Below, one piece after another: positions 42,397 through 49,930 of a stretch of DNA of 64,000 nucleotides. Within the stretch, counting starts at the first letter, position 1; every line of letters starts with the position of its first letter. The DNA is taken from NCBI RefSeq assembly GCF_042677865.1, contig NZ_JBHUDD010000056.1:12024-76023 (forward strand). Direction: 5' to 3'. The DNA comes from Lutimaribacter salitolerans (GTDB lineage Bacteria; Pseudomonadota; Alphaproteobacteria; Rhodobacterales; Rhodobacteraceae). Below the pieces are notes generated by a model. The model ran no database searches, was not told the DNA's origin, and saw nothing but the letters and a program-made list of their open reading frames with translations. The position numbers and the translations under genes were made by a program.

Positions 42397-43195
42397 GATG
42401 ACCCTCCACTTTTCGTTTGGTCTGTTTGGGCGCGGGCAACATCCAGCGCCATAGTTTCGCATCCGGCAGGGGCACCACCATCAGCCAGTGTTCCACAAGT
42501 GCCAGCGCGGTGATCGCGGCCAGCAGGGCAAAGCCCACGATCTCGCCCGGCGTGTCGACGGCAAACAGCCGCTCCAGCCAGCAGGCCACCGCAAAGGACA
42601 GCCCCGTAACCGAGATCGGGAACAGCCAGTTCGCGCGCCGGATGCGGAAATGGCTGGGCAGGTGCTGCAACGCGCCGGGGATGAACTCGGTATTGATGCG
42701 CGGCACCCCGAAATACAGGTTCAGCTTGGCCGAGATGCGCGCCACGTACAGCACCACGAATGTCCACAGGCCAAAGATGTTCTCGGCCCCGTGTCCCGCG
42801 ATCCAGATGAACAGCATCGCCGCCAGAAGCGCCATTTCGTGATAGGCCACGGTGCCCCAGGCGCGGATGAACCGCTCCCATTCGGGCAGGTCGTCGGGGC
42901 AGGGGCGCAGGTTCGGCCCGGTCACGATGCCGGTCAGAAACGCCAGTTCGATCCAGCCCCAGATCGCCAGCGCCGCCAGAAACCCGTAATACGCTGCCGC
43001 CACCCCGGTGGCGTCCAGCGTCACCAGGTAACCCCAGATGCCAAGTCCCAGCACCGGCAGCCCGGCCAGCGTCGCCACCAGCCCCGCGCGCCCGCCCCGG
43101 CGATCGGCCAGACGCACGATCACCAGAATGGCCCCCGTGGAAAACCACCACAGGAACAACGCCGCCAGTGCTGCTATCCAGGGGTCGTTCGGCAC
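42386..43195 (-). CDS. puhE: Photosynthetic complex assembly protein PuhE
   Basis: PuhE is a multi-helix membrane protein (DUF3623 family) involved in assembling the reaction centre/LH1 and affecting bacteriochlorophyll production. The 269-residue product has about seven hydrophobic segments and the conserved stretches GHGAENIFGLWTFV and RISAKLNLYFGVPRINTEF. It lies in the usual position between acsF and hemA and overlaps hemA by 11 bases. Confidence 0.93.
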   Translation of the reverse strand: MPNDPWIAALAALFLWWFSTGAILVIVRLADRRGGRAGLVATLAGLPVLGLGIWGYLVTLDATGVAAAYYGFLAALAIWGWIELAFLTGIVTGPNLRPCPDDLPEWERFIRAWGTVAYHEMALLAAMLFIWIAGHGAENIFGLWTFVVLYVARISAKLNLYFGVPRINTEFIPGALQHLPSHFRIRRANWLFPISVTGLSFAVACWLERLFAVDTPGEIVGFALLAAITALALVEHWLMVVPLPDAKLWRWMLPAPKQTKRKVEGHHGF

Positions 43196-43206
43196 TGTCA
43201 GGTCCT

Positions 43207-43276
43207 CTTCATCTTGCCGGGTAAACTCCGGGGGTGCGGGGGTAGCGCCCCCGCCCGGTCGGCGCCAGCGGCGCCG
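43207..43276 (-). terminator. Hairpins plus conserved element between acsF and puhE
   Basis: Reading in the acsF sense there are two stems, CGGCGCC-AGC-GGCGCCG (43260-43276) and GCGGGGG-TAGCG-CCCCCGC (43236-43254, given as on plus). These are followed by the element CCCCCGGAGTTTACCCGGCA with AAGATGAAG. It is the same composite as after crtC and bchH. Inside an otherwise tight operon, it probably causes partial termination or marks RNA processing. Confidence 0.6.
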
Positions 43277-43283
43277 AAACCCG

Positions 43284-44408
43284 TCAATAGACCGGCTCCA
43301 GCCGCGGGCTGTCGGGCACCCGGTGCTTTTTCACGGGGATCGTGAACAGCGTGACAAACGCCAGCCCCGCCTTGGCCGAGCCGGCCAGCTGCGCCAGCTT
43401 GCCCGCAACGCCGCCCTGTTTCTTCGCATCGGCGATCTGCACATTGGCATGATGCAGCCGTTCCAGATTCTTCTGCCAACGCGGGTGGTCGATATCCAGC
43501 GTGACCGGAAAGATCTGCTTGGTCAGTTCGGATGTCTTCACATAGACCTCATGCGCGTACCAGTCCGGGTCCACCCCAAGGGCGGCATGAAAGGCCGGGC
43601 GCTGGTGGTCGCGCACATACATCGTGGCATAGACGGCAGTCAGGAAGAACTTGATCCACCAGACGTTCTTGCCGCTGGTCAGCTTGGGGTCGGTCTTCAT
43701 CAGCAGGGCAAAGGCCTCGCCGTGGCTGAACTCGTCATTGCACCATTCGCGGAACCATTTGAAGATCGGGTGGAACCGATGCTCGGGGTGTTCCTCAAGA
43801 TGGCGGTAGATCGTGATATAACGGGCATAGCCGATCTTTTCCGACAGGTAGGTGGCGTAATAGATGAACTTGGGCCGGAAATAGGTGTATTTCTTCTTCT
43901 GCGTCAGAAACCCGAGGTTCACCGCCACGCCCGCCTCGCGCAGGGCGTCGTTGATGAAACCGGCATGGCGGGCCTCGTCGCGGGCCATAAGCTGGAACAG
44001 CTGCGTGATGTCGGGGTTGTTGCCGCGCCGCTTCATTTCCTTGTACAGCACGCAGCCCGAAAACTCGGCGGTGCAGCTTGAGATCAGGAAATCGATGAAT
44101 TCCTTTTTCAGGCCCGGTTCCATCCCGTCCCAGTCGACGTGATCCCAGTCTTCGTTCTTCTTGAAGTGGCCCTTGTTGGGGTCCGCCAGCATCTGCGCGA
44201 TCAGGGCATCCCATTCTTCGCGCACCGGCGATACGTCGATCGCGTCCAGCTCGTCGAAATCGGTGGTGTAGAACCGCGGCGTCAGCAGGGTGTTCGACAT
44301 CGCCAGCTCGGTCGCGGCGGTGCTGTCGAACTTCGCCTGCTCCTCCTGGATGGCGATGCCCTCTTCGGCGGTGGTGGCGTCGGCGGAATGCTTGGGCAGC
44401 ATGTTCAT
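43284..44408 (-). CDS. acsF: Mg-protoporphyrin IX monomethyl ester oxidative cyclase AcsF
   Basis: Oxygen-dependent diiron cyclase forming ring E of protochlorophyllide, 374 residues. The two EXXH iron-binding motifs are EARH (145-148) and EFSH (226-229). The family sequence SSCTAEFSGCVLYKEM is present. Oxygen dependence fits an aerobic phototroph. No bchE is seen in the window. The ATG overlaps the stop of the small bciE-like gene upstream, which fits coupled synthesis of both subunits. Confidence 0.96.
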   Translation of the reverse strand: MNMLPKHSADATTAEEGIAIQEEQAKFDSTAATELAMSNTLLTPRFYTTDFDELDAIDVSPVREEWDALIAQMLADPNKGHFKKNEDWDHVDWDGMEPGLKKEFIDFLISSCTAEFSGCVLYKEMKRRGNNPDITQLFQLMARDEARHAGFINDALREAGVAVNLGFLTQKKKYTYFRPKFIYYATYLSEKIGYARYITIYRHLEEHPEHRFHPIFKWFREWCNDEFSHGEAFALLMKTDPKLTSGKNVWWIKFFLTAVYATMYVRDHQRPAFHAALGVDPDWYAHEVYVKTSELTKQIFPVTLDIDHPRWQKNLERLHHANVQIADAKKQGGVAGKLAQLAGSAKAGLAFVTLFTIPVKKHRVPDSPRLEPVY

Positions 44409-44701
44409 AGCGTCACCTCGTCTGAAAAGGAGAATTCACACAGTTCCATGACTTCGAAATCGCCGGTCAGGCGGGTCCAGAGCTGTTCGACCTTGCTGGC
44501 GCGGATGATGATCGCCTCGCGGTCCTCGGTCACGACCTCGCCGAAGGCGGCCATGATCTCGGGGCCTTTCACCTGCACCGTGTCGCCGGGGTTGATCACG
44601 GCGCCGTTGTTGAACCGCACATGCGCGTGCAGGCTTTCGAAACAGTGGCTGACCTCGACGGTGCAAGGCGCCCTTTCAATCTCTCGTGTCAGTAGACCCA
44701 T
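44405..44701 (-). CDS. bciE: BciE-like auxiliary subunit of the AcsF cyclase
   Basis: A 98-residue conserved PGC protein located directly before acsF with ATGA overlap. From position, size and the acidic, Cys-bearing C-terminus (GDFEVMELCEFSFSDEV), I identify it as BciE. This is the small partner that alphaproteobacterial AcsF needs for activity. I rely on memory of that family and no diagnostic motif is known to me, so the name is probable rather than certain. Confidence 0.7.
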   Translation of the reverse strand: MGLLTREIERAPCTVEVSHCFESLHAHVRFNNGAVINPGDTVQVKGPEIMAAFGEVVTEDREAIIIRASKVEQLWTRLTGDFEVMELCEFSFSDEVTL

Positions 44702-44725
44702 TGGTGTGTCCTCCGTTAAGGTCGT

Positions 44726-45190
44726 TCAGCGCAAAAGCCTGGCGAAGGCTTGTGCGTTATCCTTGCCGAACCCCATCAGGTCGGCGCTCCACCCCGTTTC
44801 GGGGTCGTGAATGGCAAGGCGGCCGTTTTCGCCGCGGGTCAGAACAACGGGACCGCCCAGCGGCTTGTTGGCCTTGCGGCGGTTGAATTCGATCGTCCGG
44901 GCCACGCCGGCGATGAATCCGCCTTCTTCGGGCGACAGGTCGACGATCAGCGTGCCGTCGGGGGCGGTGATGCGCACCGCGCCTGACATCTCGGCATCCA
45001 TCGCGAATTCGGTCTGTGCCACCACCGGGCTGACCGGCGGAGTGGACGTGACGGGCCGGTTCGAGACCGTGGCCGAAACCACGATGGTCACCGAACACAC
45101 GATCAGGAACCCGACCGCGCGCATCAGGCCGACAGGGATCTTCTCGGGTGTGCCCTTGCGATGGTTCTCATGTGCGGATTGATACTGCAT
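44726..45190 (-). CDS. puhC: Photosynthetic complex assembly protein PuhC
   Basis: Reaction-centre/LH1 assembly factor, 154 residues. One N-terminal membrane helix (MRAVGFLIVCSVTIVVSATVS, about 23-43) precedes a periplasmic domain with GFIAGVARTIEFNRRKANKPLGG and a C-terminal GWSADLMGFG. It lies in the order puhA-puhB-puhC. GGAGG-like sequence precedes the following gene. Confidence 0.93.
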   Translation of the reverse strand: MQYQSAHENHRKGTPEKIPVGLMRAVGFLIVCSVTIVVSATVSNRPVTSTPPVSPVVAQTEFAMDAEMSGAVRITAPDGTLIVDLSPEEGGFIAGVARTIEFNRRKANKPLGGPVVLTRGENGRLAIHDPETGWSADLMGFGKDNAQAFARLLR

Positions 45191-45202
45191 TGTGCCTGAC
45201 CC

Positions 45203-45841
45203 CTATTCCGCGGCCACTTGGACCGGGCTGCCCGAGGGCGCGCCCCTGCGTTCGATCACCGGGGTCGAGACCCGCGCCTCGGCCGCGTCCGAGATCATCT
45301 CGGCGATCTTTTTCGGCTCGGGGATGCAGCGCAGCGCAGGCTGCACCGGCGAGCGCCACGGGCGCACATGCGGCCAGCAGGTCAGATAGCCCAGCTTGAC
45401 ATCCTTGGGCACTTCGAAGGCGATCGTGCCCGTCTTGCCGCGCATCCGCAGATCGGCGTTGACGATCTGCCGGTAGGGCAGGTTCAGCGTGACGGTCAGC
45501 GCCGCACCGATCCGCATCGCCACCCGCTTGTTGGTGACGGTATACATCGTCGTGCGTGCCTGCACGTAGGCGAATATCATCAGCAGGCCGCAGACGATCC
45601 CGCCCAGGATGATGAAGGGCAGCGCCAGCACCAGCGCGCGCATCAGCGGCACCTGATCGACCAGCGAGACAAAGCGCCAGGCCGCAAGGAACAGGAAATA
45701 CCCCATAACCCACCAAACGTTCAGCGAGTCCTTGGCCAGCGCCCACCAGTCGGGCCGCCCCTGCCACAGGATATGCTCGCCTTCTGGCGGACGTTCGGGC
45801 AGTCCCTCGATCGGTTCGATTGCAAAATCATCATGGCTCAT
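45203..45841 (-). CDS. puhB: Photosynthetic complex assembly protein PuhB
   Basis: Reaction-centre assembly protein of 212 residues with three membrane helices. Its bacterial PH-like domain includes EHILWQGRPDWWALA near the N-terminus and TTMYTVTNKRVAMRIGAAL. It sits between puhA and puhC in the canonical order. Confidence 0.93.
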   Translation of the reverse strand: MSHDDFAIEPIEGLPERPPEGEHILWQGRPDWWALAKDSLNVWWVMGYFLFLAAWRFVSLVDQVPLMRALVLALPFIILGGIVCGLLMIFAYVQARTTMYTVTNKRVAMRIGAALTVTLNLPYRQIVNADLRMRGKTGTIAFEVPKDVKLGYLTCWPHVRPWRSPVQPALRCIPEPKKIAEMISDAAEARVSTPVIERRGAPSGSPVQVAAE

Positions 45842-45916
45842 GGGGTGTGTCCTCCGGCGAGCGTGTCGTTAAGCATGGCACCCGGCGTCAGCGAACAGCC
45901 GGGTGCCGTTGGTCTG

Positions 45917-46693
45917 TCAGAGCTGCGGTTCCAGACGCGCCTCGTCGGCATAAAGCTTGCCGCCGGCGTAGTAGGCGCTGATCTTGTCTTCCTCGAGCTT
46001 GGTCACCTGGGTCGGCGACGCCGTGGTGGGCACCGATGCGAAATGCTTGCCATAGATCGAATGGATCGCCACGCGGTTGGACTTGATGCGCGCCAGCGTC
46101 ATCGGCACCAGCCGCTTGCCGCCACCGAACTCTGCGTCCAGCGTGATTTCCAGATAGCGCACCAGCTGCTCGGGCTCGTCCACCCACATGTCGCTGATCC
46201 GGCCAACGATGGCCTTGTCGCCCGCCATCACCGGCAGCCCGCGCGGATCGCGCCCGGCCGAGACGTGGAAGTGATCAGACGAGGCCATGGGAATGATCTT
46301 GGGTTTGCCATGGGCATCCAGTTCGGGCACGTCCTTGCGCGCGGTCCAGGACGCCGGGCCGACACCATCGACCAGCGGATCACCGGTGGGCACAAACGGA
46401 AACCCGTTCGCCGTGGCCGTGCGCGCCAGCTTGCCATGCACATCGCCCCGCTCGCCCGGCTGGCCCGAGGGCACGGTCAGTTCGCCCTGATTGTTGGGCA
46501 GAACAAATGTCTTGTCCTTGGGCGTGGGGAACAGGCCCTGATTGGCGGCATCGTTGCCGTCCTCATCCACAAGGGGAAACCCCTCGCGCATGTTCTCGGT
46601 CTGAAGATAGTAGATCAGCCCGGCAAAGAAGATCCAGAAGAGCCAGAGTGTCAGGCTGGCCAGGTCGAAATTTCCAAAGAATGCTTGTGACAT
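45917..46693 (-). CDS. puhA: Photosynthetic reaction centre H subunit PuhA
   Basis: H subunit of the type II reaction centre, 258 residues. It has one N-terminal membrane helix (about 12-33, LTLWLFWIFFAGLIYYLQ), then the cytoplasmic PRC-barrel domain. Signature parts are TENMREGFPLVDEDG and HFHVSAGRDPRGLPV. I chose the ATG at 46693, preceded by AAAGGACAGGA. The longer frame up to 46792 overlaps lhaA and is not conserved. Confidence 0.97.
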   Translation of the reverse strand: MSQAFFGNFDLASLTLWLFWIFFAGLIYYLQTENMREGFPLVDEDGNDAANQGLFPTPKDKTFVLPNNQGELTVPSGQPGERGDVHGKLARTATANGFPFVPTGDPLVDGVGPASWTARKDVPELDAHGKPKIIPMASSDHFHVSAGRDPRGLPVMAGDKAIVGRISDMWVDEPEQLVRYLEITLDAEFGGGKRLVPMTLARIKSNRVAIHSIYGKHFASVPTTASPTQVTKLEEDKISAYYAGGKLYADEARLEPQL

Positions 46694-46715
46694 GGGTCCT
46701 GTCCTTTCGTTAGGT

Positions 46716-48155
46716 TCAGGTGGGGAAATCGGCGAGCCCGATACGACCGGTCCCCCCGCTTTGGTGAATGGTGGATTGCGTGAACCGCACAAGCGGCCCC
46801 AGCACGATCAGCGTCACGAAGATCAGGGCGATTTCCGTGTGATAGACAAAGGAATAGCCGGTGGCGGGCGACATCAGCGGCTCGCCCCAGGCGCCCGACA
46901 TGGCCTTGGCGTTCACCACGTCGCGCAGGGTGCCGCCGATGGCGATGGACACGCCGGCCGCCGTGGCCTGCGCCGCACCCCAGGCCCCCAGCGCCAGCCC
47001 GCGCCCGGCCAGCCCTTGCGCGGGCATCAGCATCGCGGCGGTCAGGGTCGAGACGCTGAACAGCCCGCTGCCAAAGCCGATCAGGATCGCCCCGGCAAAG
47101 AACAGCACGGTCGACTCCAGCGGCGCGGCAAAGATCACCGCGCTGAACGCCGCCAGACCCACCAGCAGGCCCGCGCCGATCAACCGGTATGGATCGCGCC
47201 CGCGTGCCAGACCGCGCCCGGCCAGCCCGAATGCCAGCAGCGCGCCCCCGGCCCATGCGGCGGTCAGCAGGGTCGTGGCACTGACTGACAGGCCCAGGAT
47301 CTCGCCGCCGTAGGGTTCCAGCAGAACGTCCTGCATGTTGAAGGCCATCGTGCCCAGAAACACCACCGCCAGCAGCCGCCCGGCCTTGCCGCCACGGGCC
47401 AGATCGGCCCAGGCATCGCGGAACGACGGGGTCGGGGCCTCGCGCTCTTCCTTGCTCATCGGGCGGACGCGCTCCTGTTTCCACAGGGCGATGACGTTCA
47501 GGGTGATGGTGACCACGGCGGTGCCCTGCACCACCTGGATCAGCAGCATGCCGTTGAAATCGCGCAGCAACCAGCCGATCACGATGGCCGAAACCGCCAT
47601 GCCCAGCAGATAGCTGACATACAGCAGCGCCACCACGCGCGGACGCGTATCATCGGTCGCACGGTCGGCCGCAAGGGCCAGCCCGGCAGTCTGCGTCATG
47701 TGCATGCCGATGCCGGTCATCAGAAAGGCCAACCCGGCCAGAACCTCGCCCGCGAAGGGCACGTTATGCACGGTGTCGCCCCCCAGCACCAGCAGGCTGG
47801 CAGGCATCGCGGCGAGCCCGCCGAACTGCCACAGGGTGCCGAACCACAGGTAGGGCACGCGCTTCCAGCCGATGGCGCTGCGGTGGTGATCGGATTTGAA
47901 GCCCAGCAACGCGCGGAACGGCGCCGACAGCACCGGCAGCGCGATCATGATGGCCACGATCATCGCGGGCACCGACAGTTCCACGATCATCACGCGGTTC
48001 AGCGTGCCCAGCAGCATGACGCCCGCCATGCCGACCGAGACCTGGAACAGCGACAGGCGCAGCAGCTGGCGCAGCGGCAGATCATCGCTGGCCGCGTCGG
48101 AAAACGGCAGCATGCTGATGCTGAACTGCTTCAGAACCTGCGCGCCCTTGCTCAT
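46716..48155 (-). CDS. lhaA: LH1 assembly protein LhaA (PucC family)
   Basis: Major-facilitator-type membrane protein of the PucC/LhaA family that helps assemble light-harvesting complex 1 or delivers bacteriochlorophyll to it. It has 479 residues, about 12 helices, and the motifs GTLNRVMIVELSVPAM and GWKRVPYLWFGTLWQFGG. The start overlaps the bchM stop by 4 bases. It is the usual gene between bchM and puhA. Confidence 0.94.
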   Translation of the reverse strand: MSKGAQVLKQFSISMLPFSDAASDDLPLRQLLRLSLFQVSVGMAGVMLLGTLNRVMIVELSVPAMIVAIMIALPVLSAPFRALLGFKSDHHRSAIGWKRVPYLWFGTLWQFGGLAAMPASLLVLGGDTVHNVPFAGEVLAGLAFLMTGIGMHMTQTAGLALAADRATDDTRPRVVALLYVSYLLGMAVSAIVIGWLLRDFNGMLLIQVVQGTAVVTITLNVIALWKQERVRPMSKEEREAPTPSFRDAWADLARGGKAGRLLAVVFLGTMAFNMQDVLLEPYGGEILGLSVSATTLLTAAWAGGALLAFGLAGRGLARGRDPYRLIGAGLLVGLAAFSAVIFAAPLESTVLFFAGAILIGFGSGLFSVSTLTAAMLMPAQGLAGRGLALGAWGAAQATAAGVSIAIGGTLRDVVNAKAMSGAWGEPLMSPATGYSFVYHTEIALIFVTLIVLGPLVRFTQSTIHQSGGTGRIGLADFPT

Positions 48156-48841
48156 GCCGCGAACTCCAGCGCCTGAGAGATGTAGAACCCGACCGAAACC
48201 CGGCCCACGTCACGGATCTTGCCGATGTCGCGCACCGTATGGGCCAGCCGCGCGGGGGCGTGCGGGATCATCACCGGGCTGCGGTCGGATTGCGGAAAGG
48301 CCTTGCCGGCATACCACATGGTCATCAACAGCGGCGTGCGCGGGGCGACGGTGAACACCACCGGCCCGCCACAGCGCCCGCCCAGGTTTTCCAGCGCCGC
48401 GCGAATGTCGGTCGCGGTGTAATAGATCAGGCTGTCCATCGCCATCACGGCGTCGAACCGGCCATGCCCGGCGTGCAGCATGTCGCCCGCGGCGAATGTC
48501 ACGCGGCCGCGCAGGTCGGCCGGCATCCGCGCCTCGGCGATGCCCACCAATTGCGGCGAGATATCAACGGCCACCACATCGGCGCCGCGCGCCGCCAGCT
48601 CCTGCGTCATCATGCCGGTGCCGCAGCCCGCGTCCAGAATCCGCGCGCCGCGCAGGTCATCGGGCAGCCGCGCCAGCATGCGCGCGCGCATGTCATCGCG
48701 CCCGCGCCGCACCGTCTCGCGGATGCGGCTGACCGGCGCGTCGCTGGTCAGACGGTCCCAGACCTTGGTCGCGGTCTTGTCGAAATAGGTCTCGACCCGC
48801 GCCCGCGTGGCGTCATAGCTGGTTTTGGCAGCTTTGCTCAT
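48152..48841 (-). CDS. bchM: Mg-protoporphyrin IX methyltransferase BchM
   Basis: Methylates the propionate of Mg-protoporphyrin IX with SAM, giving the AcsF substrate. It has 229 residues, with the SAM motif ILDAGCGTGMM at 68-78 and the family C-terminal region YFISQALEFAA-like (SVGFYISQALEF). The ATG at 48841 shares its A with the bchL stop (TGATG), so I reject the longer frame to 49396, which lies over bchL. Confidence 0.96.
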   Translation of the reverse strand: MSKAAKTSYDATRARVETYFDKTATKVWDRLTSDAPVSRIRETVRRGRDDMRARMLARLPDDLRGARILDAGCGTGMMTQELAARGADVVAVDISPQLVGIAEARMPADLRGRVTFAAGDMLHAGHGRFDAVMAMDSLIYYTATDIRAALENLGGRCGGPVVFTVAPRTPLLMTMWYAGKAFPQSDRSPVMIPHAPARLAHTVRDIGKIRDVGRVSVGFYISQALEFAA

Positions 48842-49806
48842 CAATCGAACCCCAGCAGTTCGAATATCTCGCGGTCTTCCATCGCGGCGGGCGTCAGCCC
48901 CTCGGTCCCCGCATAAAGCTGCGCGGCCAGGCGGATGTATTCGGCGCGCGCCAGGATGATGTCCTCTTCGTCGGGCATCTCGAACAGGGTCTTTTTCTTC
49001 AACCGGCTGCGGCGGATGGCGTCGATGTCGGGCATGTGCGCGATCCGTTCGAACCCGACCGTGCGGCAGAAACGGTCCACCTCGTCGGTGTCCTTGCTGC
49101 GGTTGGCCACGCAACCCGCCAGACGCACCTTGTAGTTCGATGACTTGGCCTGCACGGCGGCGATGATGCGGTTCATCGCATAGATGCTGTCGAAATCGTT
49201 GGCCGTCACGATCACCGCGCGGTCGGCATGCTGCAAGGGCGCGGCGAACCCGCCGCAGACCACATCGCCCAGCACGTCGAATATCACAACGTCGGTGTCT
49301 TCCAGCAGGTGATGCTGTTTCAGCAGCTTCACGGTCTGGCCGACCACATAACCGCCACAGCCGGTGCCCGCGGGCGGACCGCCCGCCTCGACGCATTTCA
49401 CGCCGTTGAACCCTTCGGTCACGAAATCCTCGGGGCGCAGCTCCTCGGCGTGGAAATCCACCGATTTCAGGATGTCGATCACCGTGGGCTGCAACTGCCC
49501 GGTCAGGGTGAAGGTGCTGTCATGCTTGGGGTCGCAACCGATCTGCAACACCCGCTTGCCCAGCTTGGAAAACGCCGCCGACAGGTTGGAACTGGTGGTC
49601 GATTTGCCGATCCCGCCCTTGCCATACACGGCAAAGACCTGCGCGCCCTCGATCTTCATCGAGTCGTCCTGATGCACCTGCACCGATCCTTCGCCATCCT
49701 GTCCGCGGATCACCGGGGGTGCGCCAAGGCCGCGCGCCTCAAGCCCCGCTGCTTCGCGCATGTTGGCCCGGGCAGCGGGCGGATTCTTTGCGTCGAGTGG
49801 GCTCAT
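48841..49806 (-). CDS. bchL: Dark-operative protochlorophyllide reductase iron protein BchL
   Basis: NifH-like electron donor of the light-independent protochlorophyllide reductase, 321 residues. The P-loop YGKGGIGKST is at 61-70 and the cluster cysteines are C150 (GTGCGGYV) and C184 (DVVCGGF). I chose the ATG at 49806, with GGGAGG 6 bases upstream. It is separated from bchH by a 124-base gap holding a hairpin element, so part of its transcription may be independent of bchH. Confidence 0.97.
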   Translation of the reverse strand: MSPLDAKNPPAARANMREAAGLEARGLGAPPVIRGQDGEGSVQVHQDDSMKIEGAQVFAVYGKGGIGKSTTSSNLSAAFSKLGKRVLQIGCDPKHDSTFTLTGQLQPTVIDILKSVDFHAEELRPEDFVTEGFNGVKCVEAGGPPAGTGCGGYVVGQTVKLLKQHHLLEDTDVVIFDVLGDVVCGGFAAPLQHADRAVIVTANDFDSIYAMNRIIAAVQAKSSNYKVRLAGCVANRSKDTDEVDRFCRTVGFERIAHMPDIDAIRRSRLKKKTLFEMPDEEDIILARAEYIRLAAQLYAGTEGLTPAAMEDREIFELLGFD

Positions 49807-49841
49807 AGGTGCCTCCCTTTCGATACAGAACGGGTCTGCAT

Positions 49842-49889
49842 CTTCATCTTGCTGAATAAACTCCGGGGGTGTGGGGGCAGGGCCCCCAC
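49842..49889 (-). terminator. Hairpin plus conserved element between bchH and bchL
   Basis: GTGGGGGC-AGG-GCCCCCAC (49871-49889) is a perfect 8-bp stem. In the bchH sense it is followed by CACCCCCGGAGTTTATTCAG and CAAGATGAAG, ending 36 bases before the bchL start. It is the third copy of the composite seen after crtC and acsF. Confidence 0.6.
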
Positions 49890-49930
49890 GAAGGGGTCCA
49901 CCGGTGCGATGGCGTATGGGGTGTGCATGC

